Below are positions 55,214 to 64,000 of a DNA stretch of 64,000 nucleotides, in pieces; the first letter of the stretch is position 1, and the number at the start of each line of letters is the position of its first letter. The position numbers and the translations under genes are program-made. The stretch covers positions 1 to 64,000 of the forward strand of contig JAXIVJ010000257.1 in the NCBI GenBank assembly GCA_036785665.1. Reading direction: 5' to 3'. The notes under the pieces are model-generated. The model saw only the letters and a program-made list of their open reading frames with translations. It was not told the DNA's origin and made no database searches. The DNA is from Chirona hameri (taxonomy: Eukaryota > Arthropoda > Thecostraca > Balanomorpha > Balanidae).

Positions 55214-55317
55214 TCCGTGAAATCACGGACTGCGTGCGTGACAAATATCACCCCGGCGGGACAGGTGAGGTCACGACCAGACCCCGCCCCGAGGGTCTTC
55301 ACCAGCTGTATATATTG
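55214..55317 (+). promoter_or_regulatory. Promoter of copy 13, altered TATA
   Basis: Perfect dyad at 55214-55229. The TATA region reads TATATATTG (55309-55317) where every other copy reads TATATATAG. An extra C lengthens the dyad-TATA spacing to 95. Confidence 0.7.
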
Positions 55318-55367
55318 CCAACCTGCGGTCAGCAGAGGCATAGTTAGCACACACCAGCCAGTCCAAC

Positions 55368-55816
55368 ATGATCAAGGCAAGTCAACGAATTCGGCATGTT
55401 AACTCGTTCCCTCGAAAGGTGGGAGATTCGCAAGAGCCCTTTGGGATTTCAAAACTGCATGAAAATGAATAAAAGCAACGCAAATACATCTTTCAGTTTA
55501 TGGGACATTTATGTATTGAATGACATTTTAAAGCGTGTTTTCACATACACATTAGGTGTTAACAATACATGAACAACACAAGGCATGAAATACATACCAA
55601 TGCAAAATTAAAAACTCGTCACCAGCCCGACCTTTCTGCTAGCACTGTCGACAAAAATGTTGCATCCATCCCTGTAATGATATTCTCTAATGTTTCCAGT
55701 TTGTCGTTCTCGTGATGTGCGTGGCCGTGGCGGCTGCCAGCGGCTATGGAGGTGCTCAGAGCCACACCAACGTCGAACTGTGAGTAGTGCTCCTATATAG
55801 TTGTTATTACACATAT

Positions 55817-55898
<82 letters not shown>

Positions 55899-56798
55899 GC
55901 GCACTCGCGCGCGCCCGCGCCCATTAGCTCGAACATCTCCAAATATTATGAGGACAAAGGTCAGCTCATTGTTACAGTTAACATAACTTTATGAAATGAT
56001 TTCCTGGAACAAATGTGTCCGAATCAGCCAAGAAAACATTACCGTCGCTTTTTTTCTCACTTATATGTATTGAGTAGAAAGGTTGGATCTTTTATGACGA
56101 AAGGTAACATCTAAATGCTAAATTTACGTCTAGATATTTCGTTTCTAACCATTTTGTTTCTCTTTACAGCTACAACGCCTGGGGTGGCGCCAAATATGGA
56201 GTGAAAAACCAGCATGCCGTTAATGTGTGAGTATTATCACATATTTCTCCATCATTCTCAAAAATGGAATGTGACGGTACACGCGAAGGCGTTTAATCCA
56301 TTGCAAGTTCAAAAAGCCTTCGAACATGTTTAATATGCCGTCCCTGTATAATGATGGAAGTTAAGTTTTCAATGTCACGACTGTATGAACGATCTGTATG
56401 TTTTTTTTTGTGTAAGCATTTCAATTTATATTTTCAGGGGTGGACATGGCGGTGGATACGGCGGTGGAAAGGGATATGGTGGTGGATATGGGAAGTTCGC
56501 CGGCGGAAGCGCCAAGATCTACGTCGAAGGACACGGATCTGGTGGATCTGGATATGGAGGGGGATACGGGGGAGGACACAGCGGTGGACACGGCGGAGGA
56601 CACAGCGGTGAACACGGCGGAGGATATGGTGGTGGATATGGTGGACAGGGCGGAGGATATGCTTACAAGTACAGTGCTGATGTTGGTCACGGATCTGGAT
56701 ACGGAGGATCTGGACAAGGAGGATCTGGCCACGGAGGATCTGGACACGGAGGATCTGGACACGGAGGGTTTGGACACGGATCTGGATATGGACATTAA
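55368..56798 (+). CDS. Glycine-rich secreted protein gene, copy 13
   Basis: Exons: 55368-55376, 55700-55779, 56170-56226, 56438-56798; 168 aa. It belongs to the SGQ class like copies 1, 6 and 9. Private changes are G107E and a Ser-to-Phe in the last tail repeat (GGFGHGSGYGH). AATAAA is at 56947-56952. Confidence 0.85.
55780..56169 (+). repeat. Intron 2 of copy 13 with (AC)n/(CG)n microsatellite at about 55809-55921
   Basis: (AC)n preceded by ATATCC and ending in ACGCGCGCACTCGCGCGC, the end class of copies 1, 4, 6 and 9. Confidence 0.9.
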
Positions 56799-56952
56799 AG
56801 GTTCAAAGTTCCATTGTGTAACTTGCACTACAACTTCAATATTGAAGGAATGTTCTTTAATGTACCAAAGATTCTGCATTCTTGTACATAGTATCAATTA
56901 TTTATGCTTCCATTATCCAGGTTCGTATGTCGGAACGTTATGCGGAAATAAA

Positions 56953-59183
56953 TGAATGTATCAGGCAAAATAGTATGTGTTTATGGAAGCAAAACATTTA
57001 GCGTCTACCATCAACAGATACAAATTACGAAATTGATTTCACCACTGAAGACTCGTGCCGTCTGTAGGATATGCAAGGTTTGAAATCAAGCTGGTCCTTA
57101 CATCGAAACTCTGGACAAATGTTGTCTTTGTCTTAATCACATCCTTTGCCTGGGACAATATTCTTTTGTTAAAAGGACCAGCAAAACAGTCCCTGCGGTA
57201 GTTTTCCAACCTGCGACCGGTGGGACTCTGTGACAACTTCGCACTGTTGGGGAGGGGGGGGGGGGGGGGGGAAGACCCCAACTAACTCGAAAACTAAAAG
57301 GGCTAGAAAGACGCGGAAAAAGTTAGAAATCTCTCCACAAGTAAATTCAAAGTTATTTCGTGCATTTTTTGGATCAGGACAATATTAAGGGTCAACAGAG
57401 GTCATCGAAAGTCAAATTTTCCATGTAGGCCTTTAATTGTTTCAAACGTTATACTGAGCATAATTATTAGAACCAGTAGAATGAAGTATAACATTATGGT
57501 CACATTAATATCAAATAGCAAAAGAAAATCCAAAATATATTTTCGGCTATGGGCCTTCTTCAATGGATAATTTCCACTGAATTAAGGCTCCACTTCCATC
57601 ATCCACTGAAGAAGGCTCATAGCCGAAAATATATTTTGGATGTTCTCTAGTTATTTGATACTAATATGAGCATAAAGTAGCACTTTGCTTAGGAAACCCC
57701 AACAACATTTCGGGAACTATGATGGATAGGAACAAACGGAAACAAATAATCGAAGAAAGATCTTGAGCCCCTATATCTCCCGCCTGCGGACGCCAGTGCG
57801 TACAGTCTATATTTGACCGTTTTGTACTGGAAAGGAGCACCGATTGATTTGCGCCGCCTAGCGGCTTGTAATTTTTTGCTTTGTTTTGTTTCTGTCTGGA
57901 TAAATAGGCCCTAAAAATTCGAAAGGTTCTATAATCTATATGTATCAGTCCAAGGGGGCCCTAGGGCCCCTCAAGTCCGATACGTTGTTGCCTCTGGTAT
58001 AAAGGGAGGTTCGTGCCACTTCATAGCCCAAGGGACGGGAGGCATGAAGGGACATTTTTTGGGCATAATTTAGCAATTTTAATTTAGCATCATGTCGCTT
58101 TTTTTTCTCCCAGCGACCAATGCTTGTCATTTCATGGCGTCCCCAGACCATTGTTTGGCCTCCTGGATTCAAGGAGGCATAGTTCCCCGGTGCCTCGCCT
58201 CGCCCCTCGTGCCTCGCCACGCCCCCAATAACTTACCGTCACGATGGTGCCCCTGGCACAACGGCGCTGTGGTGCCCTTGGTTGACCGGCACGGTGGTGC
58301 CCCTGGCATACCGGCGCGGTGGTGCCCCTGGTACACCTGCGCGGTGTAGCCCCTTGTTCACAGAACACTGAATGATTTGCACCGCGTAGCGGCGCGGATG
58401 TTTTTGCTTTATTTCGGTGGTGTCCCTGGTGCCCCGTCTCGGTGGTGCCCCCACGGCCCGGTGGTGCCCCCACGGCGCGGTGGTGCCCCCTCGGCACGGT
58501 GGTGCCCCCACGGCGCGGTGGTGCCCCCACGGCGCGGTGGTGCCCCCAGGGCGCGGTGGTGCCCCCAGGGCGCGGTGGTGCCCCCAGGGCGCTGTGGTGC
58601 CCCCATGACCCAAGGGGGTGGGGGGGGGGGGGGGGGGGGGAAGAACTCCCCCTGGATCCTCCACTGACCGACAAACAAAATCGGAGAGTGCTGGGAATGG
58701 TGCATACATTTTCACTCTAATACATACCTGAATGTATTTGCGTTTAGTACCATAACTTTAAACAAAAAATCATATTTCCCAATCTTCCACTGTTCATCGT
58801 TCAACAGGCAATCACACATTTGAAAGAAAAATAACTTGCAACATCCAAAAACAATTTTCATTACATCATTTTTGCAGGGAAGGCGAACGTATATCTTCAA
58901 CATTAAAGTCGAAATTGTAATAAGGAAATAAGGGTCAAAATATGTGGTGAAGCAGATCTTGGAGCAATCATTGCAAAAGCTGGACACCAACAGATCAAAT
59001 CTGTCTGTTACCAAACCAAGCGGATTGATCTACCTTAATTTGTTCTCACATGAGTCGATATTAATCATGGAAAATGACAAATACCTATTCATCCCGTGAC
59101 AAAATTGTGAGCCAATCCATTAGTAAAATGTCAGGGTTCACCGAGTCAGATCGTGCTGACTGGATAGGGGCGCGTTGTGACTC
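56953..59183. repeat. Intergenic spacer, short class (S), copy 13 to copy 14
   Basis: Foldback at 57500-57669, short-class junction near 57766, minisatellite at 58243-58666 with one extra 19-bp unit and a second poly-G run of more than 20 G. The usual GCGCCGCGTAGCGG reads GCGCCGCCTAGCGG near 57853. No gene is supported. Confidence 0.85.
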
Positions 59184-59286
59184 TCCGTGAAATCACGGAC
59201 TGCGTACGTCACAAATATCACCCGGCGGGACAGGTGAGGTCACGACCAGACCCCGCCCTGCGGGTGTTCACCAGCTGTATATATAG
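59184..59286 (+). promoter_or_regulatory. Promoter of copy 14
   Basis: Perfect dyad at 59184-59199; TATA box at 59278-59286. The GC box is altered (CCCCGCCCTGCGGG). Confidence 0.72.
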
Positions 59287-59336
59287 CCAGCCTGCGGTCA
59301 GCAGAGGCACAGTCAGCACACACCAGCCAGCCCAAC

Positions 59337-59777
59337 ATGATCAAGGCAAGTCAACGAATTCGGCATGTTAATTCGTTCCCTCGTAAGGTGGCAAATACGC
59401 AAGAGCCCTTTGGGATTTCAAAACTGCATGAAAATGAATAAACGTAACGCAAATACATCTTTCAGTTTATGGGACATTTATGTATTGAATGACATTTTAA
59501 AGCGTGTTTTCACATACACATTAGGTGTTAAAATTACATGAACAACACAAGGCATGAAATACATACCAATGCAAAATTAAAAACTCGTCACCAACCCGAC
59601 CTTTCTGCTAGCACTGTCGACAAAATTGTTGCATCCATCCCTGTAATGATATTCTCTAATGTTTCCAGTTTGTCGTTCTCGTGATGTGCGTGGCCGTGGC
59701 GGCTGCCAGCGGCTATAAAGGTGCTCAGAGCCACACCAACGTCGAACTGTGAGTAGTGCACCTACATAGTTCTTATT

Positions 59778-59855
<78 letters not shown>

Positions 59856-60750
59856 GCGCGCAATCGCGCGCGCGCGCGCCCATTAGCTCGAACATCTCCA
59901 AATATTATGAGGACAAAGGTCAGCTCATTGTTACAGTTAACATAACTTTATGAAATGATTTCCTGGAACAAATGTGTCCGAACCAGCCAAGAAAACATCA
60001 CCGTCGCTTATTTTTTTTACTTATATGTACTGAGTAGAAAGGTTGGATCTTTTATGACGAAAGGTAACATCTAAATGCTAAATTTACGTCTAGATATTTC
60101 GTTTCTAACCATTTTGTTTCTCTTTACAGCTACAACGCCTGGGGTGGCGCGAAATATGGAGTGAAAAACCAGCATGCCGTTAATGTGTGAGTATTATCAC
60201 ATATTTCTCCATCATTCTCAAAAATGGAATGTGACGGTATACGCGAAGGCGTTTAATCCATTGCAAGTTCAAAAAGCCTTCGAACATGTTTAATATGACG
60301 TCCCGGTATAATGATGGAAGTTAAGTTTTCAATGTCACGACTGTATGAACGATCTGTATGTTTTTTTTTTGTGTAAGCATTTCAATTTATATTTTCAGGG
60401 GTGGACATGGCGGTGGATACGGCGTTGGAAAGGGATATGGTGGTGGATATGGGAAGTTCGCCGGCGGAAGCGCCAAGATCTACGTCGAAGGACACGGATC
60501 TGGTGGATCTGGACATGGAGGGGGATACGGCGGAGGACACAGCGGTGGACACGGCGGAGGATATGGTGGTGGATATGGTGGACAGGGCGGAGGATATGCT
60601 TACAAGTACAGTGCTGATGTTGGTCACGGATCTGGATACGGAGGATCTGGACACGGAGGGTCTGGACACGGAGGATCTGGACACGGAGGATCTGGACACG
60701 GAGGTTCTGGACACGGAGGTTCTGGACACGGATCTGGATATGGACATTAA
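59337..60750 (+). CDS. Glycine-rich secreted protein gene, copy 14 (165-aa variant)
   Basis: Exons: 59337-59345, 59669-59748, 60130-60186, 60399-60750. The product is 165 aa: one 8-residue HSGGHGGG block is missing, as in copies 3 and 8, and one extra GGSGH tail repeat is present. Changes include G20K just after the signal peptide (GYKGAQ), G58V and Y88H. AATAAA is at 60899-60904. Exon 2 is of the CAGAGCCACACC type while its microsatellite is of the other class, so this copy is a mosaic. Confidence 0.85.
59749..60129 (+). repeat. Intron 2 of copy 14 with (AC)n/(CG)n microsatellite at about 59788-59880
   Basis: (AC)n with the CTCGCGCGCAATCGCGCG end. The upstream flank differs (CTACATAGTTCTTATT). 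Confidence 0.9.
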
Positions 60751-60904
60751 AGCTTCAAAGTTCCATTGTGTAACTTGCACTACAACTTCAATATTGAAGG
60801 AATGTTCTTTAATGTACCAAAGATTCTGCATTCTTGTACATAGTATCAATTATTTCTGCTTCCATTATCCAGGTTTGTATGTCGGAACGTTATGCGGAAA
60901 TAAA

Positions 60905-63658
60905 TGAATGTATCAGGCAAAATAGCATGTGTTTATGGAAGCAAAACATTTAGCGTCTACCATCAACAGATACAAATTACGAAATTGATTTCACCACTGA
61001 AGATTCGTGCCGTCTGTAGGATATGCAAGGTTTGAAATCAAGCTGGTCCTTACATCGAAACTCTGGACAAATGTTGTCTTTGTCTTAATCACATCCTTTG
61101 CCTGGGACAATATTCTTTTGTTAACAAGGACCAGCCAAACAGTCCCTGCGGTAGTTTTCCAACCTGCGACCGGTGGGACTCTGAGACAACTTCGCACTGT
61201 TGGGGAGGGGGGGGGGGGGGGGGGGGAAGACCCCAGCTAACTCGAAAACTAAAAGGGCTAGAAAGACGCGGAAAAAGTTAGAAATCTCTCCACAAGTAAA
61301 TTCAAAGTTATTTCGTGCATTTTTTGGATCAGGACAATATTAAGGGTCAACAGAGGTCATCGAAAGTCAAATTTTCCATGTAGGCCTTTAATTGTTTCAA
61401 ACGTTATAATGAGCATAATTATTAGAACCAGTAGAATGAAGTGTAACATTATGGTCATATAAATATCAAATAACAAAAGAAAATCCAAAATATATTTTCG
61501 GCTATGAGCCTTCTTCAATGGATAATTTCCACTGAATTAAGGCTCCACTTCCATCATCCACTGAAGAAGGCTCATAGCCGAAAATATATTTTGGATGTTC
61601 TCTAGTTATTTGATACTAATATGAGCATAAAGTAGCACTTTGTTTAGGAAACCCCAACAATATTTCGGGAACTATGATGGATAGGAACAAACGGAAACAA
61701 ATAATCGAAGAAAGCTCTTGAAAAATGCAATCGCCATCGGTGCCCCAATTTTAGGTCAGGTTAATTTTGTATACTCCAGAGGTGACGAAAGGTCACAATG
61801 GTGTTTTATTCCAAAAAGGCTTTCGTAAATCACTTTGTATCGGTTAACTCTCGTCAGTTCAGGGTGGGGGGGATGCCATCTCCCTTGGTTTTTCGATAAT
61901 TAATCGCGTATTTATCAACTGATTTTGATGAATCTTTCAGTACCCTATTTTTGAACAATTTGCAACACACACGGGACATTTCAAAATTCTACTAACCATG
62001 ACCCGTGACCTATGACTTATTTCTCAAGGTTATGTCAGCTGCAACTGGCCGTAGTGTCGATGCTAGTAAATCGTGCACTTTCCGAGTGTTTATTGTTTAG
62101 GAGCATATGCACAGGTGTTCACAAGTGACATTTATATAAGGTTTCCACTGGGATCGTGACCTACGATGACCAGAGATGATTTGTTTGTTCTCTTGCAGTT
62201 TCTAGGACATTTTGTGATGCTGATTTCAAATTTGGCACCCATTTTGCATAATCTTTGGGGTACGCGATGGGGCCATGGCCCCTATATCTCCCGCCTGCGG
62301 ACGCCAGTGCGTACAGTCTATATTAGACCGTTTTGTACTGGAAAAGAGCACCGATTGATTTGCGCCGCGTAGCGCCTTGTAATTTTTTGCTTTGTTTTGT
62401 TTCTGTCTGGATAAATAGGCCCTAAAAATTCGAAAGGTTCTATAATCTATATGTATCAGTCCAAGGGGGCACTAGGGCCCCTCAAGTCCGATACGTTGTT
62501 GCCTCTGGTATAAAGGGAGGTTCGTGCCACTTCATAGCCCAAGGGACGGGAGGCATGAAGGGACATTTTTTGGGCATAATTTAGCAATTTTAAATTAGCA
62601 TCATGTCGCTTTTTTTTCTCCCAGCGACCAATGCTTGTCATTTCATGGCTTCCCCAGACCATTGTTTGCCCTCCTGGATTCAGGGAGGCATAGTTCCCCG
62701 GTGCCTCGCCTCGCCCCTCGTGCCTCGCCACGCGCCAATAACTTACCGTCACGATGGTGCCCCTGGCACAACGGCGCTGTGGTGCCCTTGGTTGACCGGC
62801 ACGGTGGTGCCCCTGGCACACCGGCGCGGTGGTGCCCCTGGTACACCTGCGCGGTGTAGCCCCTTGTTCACAGAACACGGAATGATTTGCACCGCGTAGC
62901 GGCGCGGATGTTTTTGCTTTATTTCGGTGGTGTCCCTGGTGCCCCGGCTCGGTGGTGCCCCCACGGCCCGGTGGTGCCCCCACGGCGCGGTGCTGCCCCC
63001 TCGGCACGGTGGTGCCCCCACGGCGCGGTGGTGCTCCCAGGGCGCGGTGGTGCCTCCAGGGCGCGGTGGTGCCACCCATGACCCAAGGGGGTGGGGGGGG
63101 GGGGGGGGGGGGGGGAAGAACTCCCCCTGGATCCTCCACTGACGACAAACAAAATCGGAGAGTGCTGGGAATGGTGCATACATTTTCACTCTATTACATT
63201 CCTGAATGTATTTGCGTTTAGTACAATAACTTTAAACAAAAAAATCATATTTCACAATCTTCCACTGTTCATCGTTCAACAGACAATCACACATTTGAAA
63301 GAAAAATAACTTGCAACATCCAAAAACAATTTTCATTACATCATTTTTGCAGGGAAGGCGAACGTATATCTTCAACATTAAGGTCGAAATTGTATTAAGG
63401 AAATAAGGGTCAAAATATGTGGTGAAGCAGATCTTGGAACAATCATTGCAAAAGCTGGACACCAACAGATCAAATCTGTCTGTTCCCAAACCAAGCGGAT
63501 TGATCTACCTTAATTTGTTCTAACATGAGTCGATATTAAACATGGAAAATGACAAATAACCATTCATCCCGTGACAAAATTGTGAGCCAATCCATTAGTA
63601 AAATGTCAGGGTTCACCGAGTCAGATCGTGCTGACTGGATAGGGGTGCGTTGTGTCTC
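60905..63658. repeat. Intergenic spacer, long class (L), copy 14 to copy 15
   Basis: Long first poly-G (about 61207-61226), foldback at 61455-61624, minisatellite at 62753-63141 with a second poly-G of more than 20 G. An extra A in the AT-rich stretch breaks the minus-strand open frame, as in the copy 5-6 and 11-12 spacers. No gene is supported. Confidence 0.85.
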
Positions 63659-63761
63659 TCCGTGAAATCACGGACTGCGAGCGTGACAAATATCACCCGG
63701 CGGGACAGGTGAGGTCACGACCAGACCCCGCCCCGAGGGTGTTCACCAGCTGTATATATAG
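63659..63761 (+). promoter_or_regulatory. Promoter of copy 15
   Basis: Perfect dyad at 63659-63674; TATA box at 63753-63761. Confidence 0.72.
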
Positions 63762-63811
63762 CCAACCTGCGGTCAGCAGAGGCATAGTCAGCACACACCA
63801 GCCAGTCCAAC

Positions 63812-64000
63812 ATGATCAAGGCAAGTCAACGAATTCGGCATGTTAACTCGTTCCATCGAAAGGTGGGAGATACGCAAGAGCCCTTTGGGATTTCAAAACT
63901 GAATGAAAATGAGTAAACGCAACTCAAATACATTTTTCAGTTTATGGGACATTTATGTATTGAATGACATTTTAAAGCGTGTTTTCACATACACATTAGG
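63812..64000 (+). CDS. Glycine-rich secreted protein gene, copy 15 (exon 1 and part of intron 1 only)
   Basis: ATGATCAAG at 63812-63820 followed by the GCAAGT donor; the window ends within intron 1. The CGTTCCATCGAAAGG sequence at the alternative GT donor matches copy 12. It shows the array continues to the right. Confidence 0.75.

Overview
This window is eukaryotic and almost certainly from an animal. It has spliced genes with GT-AG (and apparently GC-AG) introns, TATA-box promoters, AATAAA polyadenylation signals, long (AC)n microsatellites and abundant non-coding repeats. A marine invertebrate such as a mollusc seems most likely, because of a secreted Gly/His/Tyr-rich structural-type protein and (AC)n-rich introns, but the sequence does not fix the species. 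No prokaryotic, viral or RNA-gene features were seen.

The whole 64 kb is one head-to-tail tandem array, all on the + strand, of a single four-exon gene and its spacer. Fourteen copies carry exons 2-4 (the first lacks exon 1, which lies left of the window; one is frameshifted). There is also one gutted relic with only the last two codons and 3'UTR (about 52297), and one copy of which only exon 1 is inside the right edge (63812). Each gene encodes a short signal peptide (MIK in exon 1, the hydrophobic core in exon 2), a small non-repetitive region (exons 2-3) and a glycine-rich repeat domain (exon 4) built from GGGY, GGH and GGSGH motifs. The standard product is 168 aa. I do not recognise a named family. 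A secreted extracellular-matrix, shell, cuticle or adhesive protein is an inference from composition only.

Layout of one unit, 5' to 3': promoter with a 16-bp dyad about 94 bp before a TATATATAG box; exon 1 (9 coding nt); intron 1 (about 320 nt); exon 2 (80 nt); intron 2 (about 370-470 nt) with an (AC)n tract ending in CG-rich sequence; exon 3 (57 nt); intron 3 (about 200 nt); exon 4 (337-361 nt); short 3'UTR with AATAAA. The spacer follows: a poly-G run, an exactly 170-bp foldback palindrome, in long spacers an extra segment of about 555 bp, a GC-rich double minisatellite (25-bp then 19-bp period), a second poly-G run, an AT-rich stretch, then the next promoter. Spacers come in three classes: short (S, unit about 3.97 kb), long (L, about 4.5 kb) and extended (X, about 5.2 kb, with a second partial spacer copy).

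There is higher-order structure. The five-unit block at 1-22123 (spacers S-X-L-S-L) is repeated almost exactly from 22124, but the second block has one extra unit inserted (S-X-L-S-S-L). It is followed by a more divergent set (genes at 47946, relic, 55368, 59337, 63812). Copy-specific substitutions, mosaic copies, one frameshift and one large deletion show ongoing unequal crossing-over and gene conversion.
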